A DNA stretch of 64,000 nucleotides from Clostridium sp. 'White wine YQ' (lineage in GTDB: Bacteria > Bacillota > Clostridia > Clostridiales > Clostridiaceae). Where the stretch lies: contig NZ_JAQYUU010000001.1 in the NCBI RefSeq assembly GCF_028728205.1, positions 62,001 to 126,000 on the forward strand, written 5' to 3'. A program made the position numbers and the translations under genes. Of the stretch, positions 48,366-57,608 are shown piece by piece (position 1 is the first letter of the stretch; every line of letters begins with the position of its first letter). The notes under the pieces are model-generated. The model was not told the DNA's origin. It saw only the letters and a list, made by a program, of their open reading frames with translations, and ran no database searches.

Positions 48366-49955
48366 ATGAGAAAAATTAGTATTATGATAATTGGAATATT
48401 AATGTTTACTATAATGAATGGCTTTAACGTAAGTGCAATGGAATCAGTAAATATGGTCAGATACGGCGGAACGGATAGATATGAAACAGCAGTGGAAGTA
48501 AGCAAAGGGGGATGGGCCCAAGCTGAAAATGTAGTATTAGCTTATAGTGAAGGTTTCGCTGATGCGCTTACTGGAGTACCCTTTGCATATATTAAAGATG
48601 CGCCTATACTTTTAACAGATAAAGACTCTACTCCACAGGTAACTTTAGATGAGATAGAAAGATTAAAAGCAAAAAACATCTATTTGCTTGGAAGTAACGG
48701 AGTAATTTCTGATAAAGTTCAGAAGGAACTAATTGATAAAGGCTACAATGTTACAAGAATAGGTGGGATTGATAGATTTGAAACATCAATGAATATTAGT
48801 ACTGAGGTGCTCAAGTATAATAAAAAAGTTGCGATATTAACAACAGCATATGATTTTCCAGATGCTCTTTCAATAAGTTCATATGCTGCCATAAATAATT
48901 ATCCTATTTTATATACAGAAACACAAAAATTAAATACTAGGACAAAAGAGTATATAAGAAATAATAATATTACGAAAATAATAATACCAGGTGGAACAGG
49001 TGTTGTGTCAGATGGTATAGTAAATGAATTAAAAACTTTGGGAATTAGTTCAGATAGAATTTCTGGTATTGATAGGTATAGTACATCTTTAAATGTCGCT
49101 GCAAGTTTCAAGGATAGCTTAAACCAAGGAATAATGCTTGCAACAGGAAATGATTTCCCAGATGCACTTTCTGGAGGTGTTTTAGCTGCCAAAAGGAAAG
49201 AATCAATTTTATTAGTAGAAAGAAAAAATATGAAGAGTGAAATGGCAGACTTCATTAAAGAAAGTGGAAACACAACATTACACCTACTAGGTGGCACAGG
49301 TGTTATATCAAATGCTATAAAATACAATTTGGTTCCTGCAAATTTAGAAGTGGAAAAGTTATATGCAGCTGATACTAGTAGTCAAATTATAACTATAACT
49401 GCTCCTTCAACTAGTGGATATAGAGCAAAAGCAAATTATTATGAGAAACAGGATGGCGTATGGAAGCTAGTTTACAGCGATATGCCTGCAGTTACTGGAG
49501 AAAATGGATTAATGTATAATAGAAAGCAAAATACTAATACAAGCCCAATTGGAAACTTTGGATTTGTCTTTGCATTTGGTTATAGTAATAATCCTGGAGT
49601 GAAATATAATTATAGAAATATTGATAGCGAAAGTTATTGGGTAACAGATATGAATAATGCATACTATAATCGCTGGGTTGAAGGATATCAAGGATGGGAA
49701 TGGGATGGAGCAGAGCATCTTATTAACTATAAACAGCAGTATAATTATGCTATGGCAATAGATTTTAATTATTACAATCCTGTGAAAGGTGATGGAGCAG
49801 CCATATTCCTTCATGTATCGCCTAGTAGCGGTGGAGGAACTGGTGGATGTATTGGGCTAAGTGAACCTGACTTATTAAATGTTATGAAAAGATTAGATCC
49901 AAGCAAAAATCCAAGAATAATTATATGTCCAGAAGGAGATTTATTAAATTATTAA
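48366..49955 (+). CDS. Secreted L,D-transpeptidase (YkuD) with three CWB2 repeats
   Basis: 529-aa protein: signal peptide (1-24, ending near VSA-ME), three N-terminal CWB2 repeats (about 30-315, RYGGTDRYETA, RIGGIDRFETS, RISGIDRYSTS), a short linker, and a C-terminal YkuD domain. Its active site is FLHVSPSSGGGTGGCIGLS: His483 and Cys495. Such enzymes make 3-3 crosslinks in peptidoglycan, abundant in some clostridia. ATG 48366 follows TGAGGA; a TTG at 48351 is possible. It lies 54 bases after the metalloprotease gene and is probably cotranscribed. Confidence 0.9.
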   Translation: MRKISIMIIGILMFTIMNGFNVSAMESVNMVRYGGTDRYETAVEVSKGGWAQAENVVLAYSEGFADALTGVPFAYIKDAPILLTDKDSTPQVTLDEIERLKAKNIYLLGSNGVISDKVQKELIDKGYNVTRIGGIDRFETSMNISTEVLKYNKKVAILTTAYDFPDALSISSYAAINNYPILYTETQKLNTRTKEYIRNNNITKIIIPGGTGVVSDGIVNELKTLGISSDRISGIDRYSTSLNVAASFKDSLNQGIMLATGNDFPDALSGGVLAAKRKESILLVERKNMKSEMADFIKESGNTTLHLLGGTGVISNAIKYNLVPANLEVEKLYAADTSSQIITITAPSTSGYRAKANYYEKQDGVWKLVYSDMPAVTGENGLMYNRKQNTNTSPIGNFGFVFAFGYSNNPGVKYNYRNIDSESYWVTDMNNAYYNRWVEGYQGWEWDGAEHLINYKQQYNYAMAIDFNYYNPVKGDGAAIFLHVSPSSGGGTGGCIGLSEPDLLNVMKRLDPSKNPRIIICPEGDLLNY

Positions 49956-50008
49956 TGAAGCATGTTATTTAAAATTAAAATAAAAAAATATTTTTAAGAG
50001 GGATAAAT

Positions 50009-51376
50009 ATGAAAAAAAAGTTCGTATGGATACTGTTATTAAGTTTTGGTATAGCTAATATTACAATGCCTATATCTCAAAAAGTGTATGCTGCTCAAAT
50101 AAACTATGATGTGGATGGAAACAATGTACTTAATTCAAATGACTTAGAAGCATTAAAAAAATACTATAATACATACAATGCAAGTTTTGATTATAATAAT
50201 GATGGTATCATAGATATATACGATATGGTAATTTTAAGTAATGTTTTAGATACTAAAATGTATTCAGTAAAGAATTCAAGTGGTTCGGTTATTTCTTATT
50301 ATTCATCGGGTGATTTAGCCTCTTCAGTATTAAAAGCACAAAGTATCAATGGTTCTGTTGTTATGACGAAAAGTGGACAAGTGGTTTGGAATAACAGTGG
50401 ATATTATGTATTTCAAGGAGAAAAATTCTATAATAAATACTTAAACTCATTTGATGCGGTAAATGCGGCAAATTCAATTTCAAATGGACGAGCTTATAAT
50501 AAATTTGGTCAAGAACTTATAAATAACACAACTGGATTTAAAGAGAAGCTTGCTGTAACGTCCACAGATGTTTACATAAGAACTCAGCCGTCAAATGATT
50601 ATAAAACCACTGCTATAGTACCTAATAATACTTTGGTTGAAATAACTTCACTTACAAGAGGTTTTTATCAGTTTAAGTGGTATAAATCAGATAATACTAT
50701 AGTGACAGGATATCTTCCTAATTATTTGGATTTTATTCAAGATGATAGAAATAATTCAATGTTTGGGAACATAGCTGGAAAATATGAATCAAATGGTGAT
50801 CCAGGAGCAATATCAGATAATCCCGCAGATAAAGGCGGAGTATCTTGTGGTGTATTTCAGTTTGCAGCTAACACTGGTTCTTTAGCATCATTTATCTCTT
50901 GGCTAGCAGGAACTAAACCAGCTTTTTATAGTTTGTTAAATAGTGCATATATTGCAGATGGCAATACATACGGAACTAATTTTAAAGCTGCATGGACACA
51001 GATAGCAACTAATAACTATGATGAGTTTTATGCACTTCAATTTAGTTATACTAAGAGTGTTTATTATGATGGATTTATTACTAAAGCAAAAAATAGTGGA
51101 TATGATATTAGTAAGCTTTCAGCATATAACTCAACAAGAAATATGATTTTTTCTACCTCAATACAACATGGAGTAACAGGAGCTTATAATATTATAGCAC
51201 CGATAGATAAAACCTTAAGCATGACAGATTTTATAACAAGTGTATATACTGCTAGATTAGCTGTGATTGCTAAGACTTACCCAGTTGGAAGTTCGATATA
51301 TAATGGGGTTAAGGTTAGATATGATAATGAGAGTACTGACATAAAAAGAAATTATCAAAGAGAAATATCATACTAG
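50009..51376 (+). CDS. Secreted dockerin-like / SH3 / lysozyme-like protein
   Basis: 455-aa exported protein. Signal peptide 1-28; a dockerin-type pair of calcium loops (D34, D36, N38, D45 and D61, N63, D65, D72); a middle region without known motif; an SH3-like domain (about 178-243); and a C-terminal lysozyme-fold-like domain (250-455) starting GNIAGKYESNGDPGAIS, with Glu260 as candidate catalytic acid, and CGVFQFA. This last part resembles peptidoglycan hydrolases fused to VgrG-type proteins. A lone dockerin without scaffold genes may mediate another calcium-dependent contact. GAGGG precedes the ATG. Confidence 0.75.
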   Translation: MKKKFVWILLLSFGIANITMPISQKVYAAQINYDVDGNNVLNSNDLEALKKYYNTYNASFDYNNDGIIDIYDMVILSNVLDTKMYSVKNSSGSVISYYSSGDLASSVLKAQSINGSVVMTKSGQVVWNNSGYYVFQGEKFYNKYLNSFDAVNAANSISNGRAYNKFGQELINNTTGFKEKLAVTSTDVYIRTQPSNDYKTTAIVPNNTLVEITSLTRGFYQFKWYKSDNTIVTGYLPNYLDFIQDDRNNSMFGNIAGKYESNGDPGAISDNPADKGGVSCGVFQFAANTGSLASFISWLAGTKPAFYSLLNSAYIADGNTYGTNFKAAWTQIATNNYDEFYALQFSYTKSVYYDGFITKAKNSGYDISKLSAYNSTRNMIFSTSIQHGVTGAYNIIAPIDKTLSMTDFITSVYTARLAVIAKTYPVGSSIYNGVKVRYDNESTDIKRNYQREISY

Positions 51377-51388
51377 GAGAAAAAGTAG

Positions 51389-52036
51389 ATGAATAAAAAC
51401 TTAAAGATAATAATAGGCATTGTAGTGATGGCTGTAATAATTTCTTCGGTAGTTTATATAACTTTTAATAAGAATAATAATAAATCAAACAAAGACAAAG
51501 GCGATATAAGTGTAGATACTAATAAATCCACTGATGGAAAAAATAATACTTCAGATAATATAAAAGAATCGGATGATAAAAAAGAATCTAATGAAACCAA
51601 GAATAAAGAAGATAAGCCACAAAATAATAATGATGCTAAGCCTGAATCTAATAAAGAATCCGATCAAGTTGACAATGACAAAAGCGCATTAATTGAAGAA
51701 TCTATAACTTCATTTAATATGATTTTTAAAAACATGGTTAATAATAAAGACTTGAATATTGATTTTTTAAAGGATGTTGTAGAAAAGGATAGCAAAGCAT
51801 ATAGTGATGTTAAAGCATTAATAGATGGCTACAGAGAAAGTAATACAAAAGTGGAAAAAATGGAGTTTTCACTAGATAGTGTAAAGAAAGTAGAAGAAAA
51901 TATATACCAGGCCACTGTAAAAACAGATGAAATAAGAAGTATTAATAATCAAAGTAAAAATGAAAAGAAGGAAATTATTTATAAAGTTAAATTGGTAGAT
52001 GGAGCTAAAATAATTGAAATAAGTAATTTAAATTAG
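51389..52036 (+). CDS. Membrane-anchored protein with low-complexity linker, unknown
   Basis: 215-aa protein with one N-terminal membrane helix (residues 6-25, IIIGIVVMAVIISSVVYI), an Asn/Lys/Asp/Glu-rich linker (28-105) and a small C-terminal alpha/beta domain (106-215) that could be a NTF2-like or DUF4878-type fold, seen by length and pattern only. AGGAG precedes the ATG; it follows the dockerin gene by 12 bases, so it is part of the same surface operon. Confidence 0.65.
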   Translation: MNKNLKIIIGIVVMAVIISSVVYITFNKNNNKSNKDKGDISVDTNKSTDGKNNTSDNIKESDDKKESNETKNKEDKPQNNNDAKPESNKESDQVDNDKSALIEESITSFNMIFKNMVNNKDLNIDFLKDVVEKDSKAYSDVKALIDGYRESNTKVEKMEFSLDSVKKVEENIYQATVKTDEIRSINNQSKNEKKEIIYKVKLVDGAKIIEISNLN

Positions 52037-52058
52037 AGAATATAATGAATTTATAATA

Positions 52059-52097
52059 AAATAACCCCAGAATACTTTAGGTATTCTGGGGTTATTT
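52059..52097. terminator. Bidirectional terminator at the end of the surface gene run
   Basis: Perfect 17-bp stem AAATAACCCCAGAATAC / GTATTCTGGGGTTATTT, loop TTTAG, T/A-rich on both sides, between convergent genes. Shares the CCCCAGAAT core with the terminators at 13.3 and 22.9 kb. Confidence 0.95.
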
Positions 52098-52102
52098 AAT
52101 AA

Positions 52103-53170
52103 TTATGAAAGCTTAGCTTCGCTAATAAGTTCATTCATAAGCTCACTTACAGTATACATTTTATTTATTCTATAAGCATTTTCGCCACAGAATATTAAAG
52201 CATTATCTAAATCACCTTTAACAGCATTGATTAGAGCTTTAGTTATGCAGTAAGGAGTTGTTTTAGGATCGCATGGAACTAAACAGTTATAACATTTGGT
52301 TACCTTTTCGCCTTCTAAGTTAACTCTTTCAACAAAAGCATTTTTAATAGCTCTACCAGGCATTCCTACTGGACTTTTAACAATAACAATATCTTCTTTC
52401 TTGCTATTTATGTAAGCATTTTTAAAATTAATATGAGCATCACATTCTTCAGTAGCAACAAATCTTGAAGCAATTTGAACTCCGCTTGCACCTAGCTTTA
52501 GATATTTAGCGATATCATGTCCGTCAAAAACACCTCCAGCCGCAATAACTGGTATTGATTTATTGTATTTTTCTTCGTAAGTTTTAACAAGTTCTATAAT
52601 ATCTACAACACTTTTATCGAAATCAATATCTCCGCTTTCTAAATCATCTTTAGAAAAACCAAGATGTCCTCCAGCCTTTGGACCTTCAACGACTACCATA
52701 TCAGGAGACACTCCGTGATGTTTATCCCATAGCTTTAATATTACATTTGCACCTTTTAAAGAAGAAACGATAGGAGCAAGTTTTACATTAAAACCTTTAG
52801 CTATTTTAGGAAGATTTGTTGGAAGTCCAGCACCAGATATGATTATATCAACACCTGCTTCTATAGCAGCCTTAACATGCTCTTCATAATTTTTCATGGC
52901 AACCATAAGGTTTACACCAATAATTCCACCTTTTGCTGTTTCTTTAGCAACTTTTATGTGATTTTTTAAAGCTCTTAAATTAGCTTTAAGAGAATCTATT
53001 TCAAAGTCATCCTCAGTATAACCTATTTGAGCACCAGAAATTACCCCGATACCACCACAGGATGCAACGGCACCTGCTAGTTTAGATGAGGAAACTCCTA
53101 CACCCATTCCACCTTGTATAATAGGAAGCTTTGCAATTAAATTTCCTATCTTTAATGGCTTTATATCCAC
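52103..53170 (-). CDS. FMN-dependent nitronate monooxygenase / FabK-like oxidoreductase
   Basis: 355-aa TIM-barrel flavoprotein of the 2-nitropropane dioxygenase family. FMN-site segments: PIIQGGMGVGVSSSKLA, GGIGVISGA, and VIAAGGVFDGHDIAKYLKLGA with GVQIASRF. The Cys-rich tail CYNCLVPCDPKTTPYC is common in clostridial members. Whether it oxidises nitronates or acts as enoyl-ACP reductase (FabK) cannot be decided; no fab genes are nearby. The start is GTG 53170, nine bases after AAGGAG; a TTG at 53179 touches the ribosome binding site. Confidence 0.88.
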   Translation of the reverse strand: MDIKPLKIGNLIAKLPIIQGGMGVGVSSSKLAGAVASCGGIGVISGAQIGYTEDDFEIDSLKANLRALKNHIKVAKETAKGGIIGVNLMVAMKNYEEHVKAAIEAGVDIIISGAGLPTNLPKIAKGFNVKLAPIVSSLKGANVILKLWDKHHGVSPDMVVVEGPKAGGHLGFSKDDLESGDIDFDKSVVDIIELVKTYEEKYNKSIPVIAAGGVFDGHDIAKYLKLGASGVQIASRFVATEECDAHINFKNAYINSKKEDIVIVKSPVGMPGRAIKNAFVERVNLEGEKVTKCYNCLVPCDPKTTPYCITKALINAVKGDLDNALIFCGENAYRINKMYTVSELMNELISEAKLS

Positions 53171-53368
53171 AAAAAACAACTCCTTTTTTAAAATTTACTT
53201 TGATAATGAAATAATTTTATAATAAAAGTATTTTGTAGCTTAATTATAGTTGATTATTTTATTTTTAACAAGTAATTTTGTTATTATAATTAATAAAAGT
53301 TGATAATAGAGCCTATACTAAGGTATTATATAGTATACACAATAATCAAAAATTAACGAGGTATAATA

Positions 53369-54514
53369 ATGAAGAAAACATTTGATATGTTTGGATTAGA
53401 TGAAAGCCTAATTGAAGCATTAACAAAATTTAAAATAGTTGAAGCAACAGAAGTGCAAGAAAGAACAATACCTATTGCATTAGAAGGAAGAAATATATTA
53501 GCTCAATCTGAGACTGGAACAGGTAAAACATTAGCTTATTTAATTCCTTTACTTCAAAGACTAGAAAAGGGAAAGAAAGAAATACAGTGTATAATATTTG
53601 CGCCAACTCATGAACTTATAATGCAAATACATAATACAATAGGGGAAATAAAAAGAGAATCTAATCTTGATATTACATCCACTCCATTGATCGGAAGTGC
53701 TAATATAACAAGACAGATAGAAAAATTAAAAGATAAACCAAACATATTAGTAGCTTCGCCAGGAAGAGCACTAGAGCTTATTAGAAAAAAGAAGATACCA
53801 GCACAAAACATTAAGGCTATAGTTCTTGATGAGGTAGATAAGTTATTGGATAAAAAGAATTTACCTATTATTAAGGATATTTTTAAATCAACTCAAAAGC
53901 AAAAACAGGTATTAATGTTTTCAGCTACCTTAAATAATGTCACATTAAGTCTTTCAGAAGAGTTAGCTGATAATATTGAGGTAATTAGAGTAAAAGAAAG
54001 AAATAGAGTAAATGAAGACATAACTCATAATTATGTACTAGTAGAGCAAAGAAAGAAAATAGATTACTTAAGAAGATTTATTCACGCTTCAAGGGCTAAA
54101 AAGATATTAGTATTTATTAATAAGGCATTTGATGCTAATGAAGCCCTTGAGAAACTTAAATTCCATAAAGTAAATGCTGCAACTATTCATGGTAATATAG
54201 ATAAAGAAGAAAGAAAAAGAGCATTAGAATCTTTTAGAAACGGAAAGGTTCAAGTGTTAGTAGCATCTGACCTAGCAGCAAGAGGTCTGGATATTAAAGG
54301 AGTTACTCAAGTAATTAATGTAGATATTCCTGAAGATCCTAAAGAATACTTACATAGAGTTGGAAGAGTTGGAAGAGCAGGTGAAAAGGGAGAGGCGTAC
54401 TCATTAGTAGATTTTAAAGAGCTTCCAATAATAGAAGAATATGAAAGAAGTTTGAGAATTAAGTTTAATAAAAAATATTTATACATGGGAAGAATATTAC
54501 AAGCAGAAGAATAA
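53369..54514 (+). CDS. DEAD-box-family RNA helicase with DEVD motif II
   Basis: 381-aa helicase, only the two RecA-like lobes and almost no C-terminal extension. Q motif TEVQERTIPIAL, Walker A AQSETGTGKT, PTHELI (motif Ia), motif II VLDEVDKLL (DEVD instead of DEAD), SAT (motif III), DLAARGLDIKG (V) and HRVGRVGRAG (VI) are all present. Likely remodels RNA, for example in ribosome assembly or cold adaptation. AACGAGG precedes the ATG. Confidence 0.92.
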   Translation: MKKTFDMFGLDESLIEALTKFKIVEATEVQERTIPIALEGRNILAQSETGTGKTLAYLIPLLQRLEKGKKEIQCIIFAPTHELIMQIHNTIGEIKRESNLDITSTPLIGSANITRQIEKLKDKPNILVASPGRALELIRKKKIPAQNIKAIVLDEVDKLLDKKNLPIIKDIFKSTQKQKQVLMFSATLNNVTLSLSEELADNIEVIRVKERNRVNEDITHNYVLVEQRKKIDYLRRFIHASRAKKILVFINKAFDANEALEKLKFHKVNAATIHGNIDKEERKRALESFRNGKVQVLVASDLAARGLDIKGVTQVINVDIPEDPKEYLHRVGRVGRAGEKGEAYSLVDFKELPIIEEYERSLRIKFNKKYLYMGRILQAEE

Positions 54515-54547
54515 AATGGATACAATAGATTAATAATAGTGATTTCA

Positions 54548-54579
54548 AAGCAGAAACAATGAGTTTCTGCTTTTTTATT
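54548..54579 (+). terminator. Terminator after the helicase gene
   Basis: AAGCAGAAAC / GTTTCTGCTT stem, loop AATGA, then T6. Confidence 0.93.
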
Positions 54580-54733
54580 TAGTAATAATAGTTTATATAT
54601 AAATACGTTGAAAATAATTACATAAATAAGTATAATATTTATAGGGTAAAAAGTACCACTTAGTGGTGTTAAGAATTTTATTCTTAATGTGCAAATATTT
54701 AAAATAATAACAAAATAGCTTAGGGGGTAAAAC

Positions 54734-55261
54734 ATGAGCTTACATGAAAGTGAAGTAATATTAGATTATTCAGTAAAAGATGTATTCAGTATTTTTGCTA
54801 AAACTGCAAAAAGAGATTTCCCGGGATTTAATGAAAAAGATCCAATTGGAACAAAAGTAACTAAAGAAGTTGGAGCTTATTCCTCAAAAACTGGGAAAAT
54901 GACTGTTGAGATAACAGATTATATAAAAAATGAAGTGTATGAAATTAGAAGTACCACTAGCTCTGGTTCAATGTCATACATATCAAGATACGAGTTTACA
55001 GCTTTAGATGAAAATAAAACTAAACTTGTATTAACAGAGAGTGAAGGTGCAAATGGTATTTTTTCAACAGTAAATGTATTTATGACGAAATATCTCTTTA
55101 AGAAAAGAATTAAGAGAAGGTTTGAATATTTCGTAAAATCACTTGAAAATGAATTACAAGCATTAATGGATAGAAGAAATGGTACTAATAGAAAGCCCGC
55201 AAATACAGAAGTTGATGCTGAGGAAGTAGTTGTTGATAGGGAAGAAAATAACGAAGAGTAA
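54734..55261 (+). CDS. SRPBCC-like protein (DUF3284-type), unknown function
   Basis: 175-aa cytoplasmic protein. Residues 1-140 have the pattern of a START/SRPBCC fold (opening strand HESEVILDYSVKDVFSIFA, a run of beta strands EITDYIKNEVYEIRSTTS, and a long C-terminal helix RIKRRFEYFVKSLENELQAL). This pattern occurs in the DUF3284 family of low-GC Gram-positives. The tail is Glu/Asp-rich. Start ATG after GGGGG. It lies 19 bases before the YdjC-like gene. Confidence 0.65.
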   Translation: MSLHESEVILDYSVKDVFSIFAKTAKRDFPGFNEKDPIGTKVTKEVGAYSSKTGKMTVEITDYIKNEVYEIRSTTSSGSMSYISRYEFTALDENKTKLVLTESEGANGIFSTVNVFMTKYLFKKRIKRRFEYFVKSLENELQALMDRRNGTNRKPANTEVDAEEVVVDREENNEE

Positions 55262-55279
55262 TTTGTGGGAAGTGATATT

Positions 55280-56032
55280 ATGAAAAAAGTTATAATAAAT
55301 GCAGATGATTTTGGTATAACCAAAGGAGTCTCTTTAGGAATATTAGATTCAATGGAGCAGGGCATAGTGACAGAAACTACAGCTATGGCAAATGGCTTAT
55401 ATATTGAAGAGGCGTTAAAAGAAGCTGAAAAAAGAGGAATAAACAATATAGGAATTCATTTAACATTAAGCTGGGGAAAACCTATATTGCCTAAAGAGGA
55501 AGTCAGTTCTATCGTTGATGAAACTGGGAATTTTTATAGAAGAATTGAAAATGTAAAGAAACCAAATTTTGTTGAGGTTGAAAAGGAGCTTAGAGCTCAG
55601 ATAAGTAAATTACTTTTATTGGGATTAAAACCAACTCATTTAGATGCTCATCATCATTTTTTTGTTATAAATAAGGAACTTACGGATATAGTTATAAAGC
55701 TAGCAAAAGAGATGAATATACCTCTTAGATGTGTATATTCAAAAGATTATGAGTATTATATTGAAAAAGGTGTTAAAACAACAAATAATACCTCGATAGA
55801 TTTTTATGGGGACAAGACAACAAAAGAATTTTTAATTAAATTATTCGAGGATGCTGATGAGGATGAAACCTTAGAGATAATGTGCCATCCAGCTTATGTA
55901 GATGAAGACTTAATTAAGGCAACTTCCTATAATACAAACAGAGCTAAAGAGTTTGAAGTATTAACTTCCAGTTCAATGATAGAGTATATAAAAAATAATG
56001 ATATAAAACTTATTGGATTCAATGAGATATAG
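55280..56032 (+). CDS. YdjC/ChbG-family carbohydrate deacetylase
   Basis: Zinc-dependent deacetylase of acetylated oligosaccharides (chitooligosaccharides in ChbG). The 250-aa protein has the metal motifs NADDFG at the N-terminus, IGIHLTLSWGKP, THLDAHHHF and MCHPAYVD. I start at ATG 55280 after GGGAAGTGA; an in-frame TTG at 55265 precedes it. No sugar phosphotransferase genes adjoin, so the substrate is open. Confidence 0.9.
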   Translation: MKKVIINADDFGITKGVSLGILDSMEQGIVTETTAMANGLYIEEALKEAEKRGINNIGIHLTLSWGKPILPKEEVSSIVDETGNFYRRIENVKKPNFVEVEKELRAQISKLLLLGLKPTHLDAHHHFFVINKELTDIVIKLAKEMNIPLRCVYSKDYEYYIEKGVKTTNNTSIDFYGDKTTKEFLIKLFEDADEDETLEIMCHPAYVDEDLIKATSYNTNRAKEFEVLTSSSMIEYIKNNDIKLIGFNEI

Positions 56033-56124
56033 GATTTAACATACAAGTTTCCTAGAGTTTCCTAGAATAGCCCAATTTATTTATTGAAACAATAAACCTA
56101 TAAATAATTATAGGAGGTATTGTT

Positions 56125-56325
56125 GTGTCACATAAGAATAATAAAAATTCTAAGGATAATAAAAAATCAAGACAGAAAACTCGAAAAGAAGTAAAAAAGA
56201 TGCAAGAGGAAACTGCAAATGAAATAGGATTTTCAAAACAATCTAGAAAGCTCGGAAAAAATAAATCGAGAATAGAAGAAGGTATAGAAAATAGAACACC
56301 TAGAACTCCAATAAGAGAAAAATAA
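56125..56325 (+). CDS. Small basic hydrophilic protein, unknown
   Basis: 66-aa Lys/Arg/Asn-rich protein starting with GTG at 56125, six bases after AGGAGGT. The only feature I can point to is EETANEIGF, loosely like the Gpr-cleaved segment of small acid-soluble spore proteins, but the rest does not fit that family. It has its own terminator. Probably real because of the strong ribosome binding site. Confidence 0.55.
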   Translation: MSHKNNKNSKDNKKSRQKTRKEVKKMQEETANEIGFSKQSRKLGKNKSRIEEGIENRTPRTPIREK

Positions 56326-56360
56326 TTTTTGAAGGTAATTTTTAAAACTATATATTAAAG

Positions 56361-56390
56361 AAGCGGAAACTAGTAGTTTCCGCTTTTTAT
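56361..56390 (+). terminator. Terminator after the small basic protein
   Basis: AAGCGGAAACT / AGTTTCCGCTT stem, loop AGT, then T run. Confidence 0.93.
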
Positions 56391-56499
56391 ATTGCAAAAA
56401 AAAATTTTTGCATTAAATATTCAAAAAATTCTTTAAATACCCCAAAAAAATAAATATCTTCTTCGTATTTATTAACATAAGGTAGATAAGGAGGAAGTT

Positions 56500-56799
56500 A
56501 TGAAGAAGGTATTATTGATAGTTGTAATTTTTTCTAGTCTTGTTTTAGCTGGTTGTGGAAATAAGAACAATGTAACCTCCAGTGAGACAGATGGTAATAA
56601 TAAAGCATCGGTTACAAATTCTACAAGCACTAGCACAAAAGATAATATTAAAACAGTTAAGCCAGGTACTGTTAAGGAATTGACACCAACTCAAAAGGCT
56701 GAGGTAAATAATAAATTAGATTCAGCAATTAGTAACATAAAAGATTCTTTAAATTCACTTGATGATGTTAAAGATATAAATTTAGATTCAGTAAATTAA
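56500..56799 (+). CDS. Small lipoprotein, unknown function
   Basis: 99-aa lipoprotein with signal peptide and lipobox LAGC (Cys19), a Ser/Thr/Asn linker, and a short helical C-terminus (about 65-99, TPTQKAEVNNKLDSAISNI). AGGAGG precedes the ATG. It lies 18 bases before the next secreted protein, with which it likely forms an operon. Confidence 0.75.
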   Translation: MKKVLLIVVIFSSLVLAGCGNKNNVTSSETDGNNKASVTNSTSTSTKDNIKTVKPGTVKELTPTQKAEVNNKLDSAISNIKDSLNSLDDVKDINLDSVN

Positions 56800-56817
56800 T
56801 TTTAGGGGGTACTTATT

Positions 56818-57540
56818 ATGAATAAAACAAAATTAGCTGCATTAGTTATTTCAGGAGTAATGTTAACTTCAACTGCTGTATATGCTAAAGGAAAACCAGA
56901 AAACCCAGGAGCGAATAAAGCAAACGTTGTAAGTCAAGACAAAAACCAATCATCAGATGCTAAACAAAATAATGGTTCAGCTCAAAAAGAAGCTAATCAA
57001 GCAAAAAAAGATGAAAAGAAACAACAGATTAGTGAATTCAAAACAGCAATGAAAGCTAAGCATGAAACAATGAAGCAAATAAGACAACAAACAATTCAAG
57101 TTAGACAACAAATTGAAGCAAAAACTGAAGAATTAAATTCAATATTAGAAGATATAAAAGCTGGAAATAAAACACTTCCAGAAGATATGTTAAATGATTT
57201 GCTAGCGAAAGCAGCTGTTCTAAATACTTCAAGTGGTGAAGTAAAGGCTACAACAGGTGTTAGCACTGTTGAGGCTGATACACAGGATAAAGTTGAGAAA
57301 AAAGATTTTTCAAATGCATTAGCATCAATGGATAAAGTTATAGCAAAACTTCAAGCAAGATTAGATGCACTAAATAAGTTAAATTCTAATTTAGATGATG
57401 CTTTAGCAATAGCAAGGCAAGCAGCGGCTCCAGCAAAAGAGGATCCAAGTACATCAACTGGTCAAACAAGTCCAACAGACACAACAACACCATCAGACAC
57501 AACAACAGACACTTCTAATACTACAAACACAAGTAAGTAA
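56818..57540 (+). CDS. Secreted coiled-coil protein, unknown function
   Basis: 240-aa protein with a signal peptide (1-23, cut near VYA-KG), a Gln/Asn/Lys-rich stretch, a long helical region rich in Gln/Lys/Glu (about 58-125, IRQQTIQVRQQIEAKTEEL), a second helix (160-208), and a Thr/Ser/Pro/Asp tail (212-240, low complexity). No wall-binding motif is visible. GGGGG precedes the ATG. Partner of the preceding lipoprotein by position. Confidence 0.7.
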   Translation: MNKTKLAALVISGVMLTSTAVYAKGKPENPGANKANVVSQDKNQSSDAKQNNGSAQKEANQAKKDEKKQQISEFKTAMKAKHETMKQIRQQTIQVRQQIEAKTEELNSILEDIKAGNKTLPEDMLNDLLAKAAVLNTSSGEVKATTGVSTVEADTQDKVEKKDFSNALASMDKVIAKLQARLDALNKLNSNLDDALAIARQAAAPAKEDPSTSTGQTSPTDTTTPSDTTTDTSNTTNTSK

Positions 57541-57566
57541 TTGAATATCTATAAATTAAACAATAA

Positions 57567-57608
57567 GGTATACAGAGTTTTCTAGTTTATTCTGTATATC
57601 TTTTTTTA
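57567..57608 (+). terminator. Terminator after the secreted coiled-coil gene
   Basis: GGTATACAGA pairs with TCTGTATATC (one G-U), followed by T7. Confidence 0.7.

Noticed and set aside
56046-56065. Tandem copy of AGTTTCCTAG
   Set aside because: Only two 10-base units with no context; likely chance slippage. Similarity to GGAAACT of the repeat family is too short to count.
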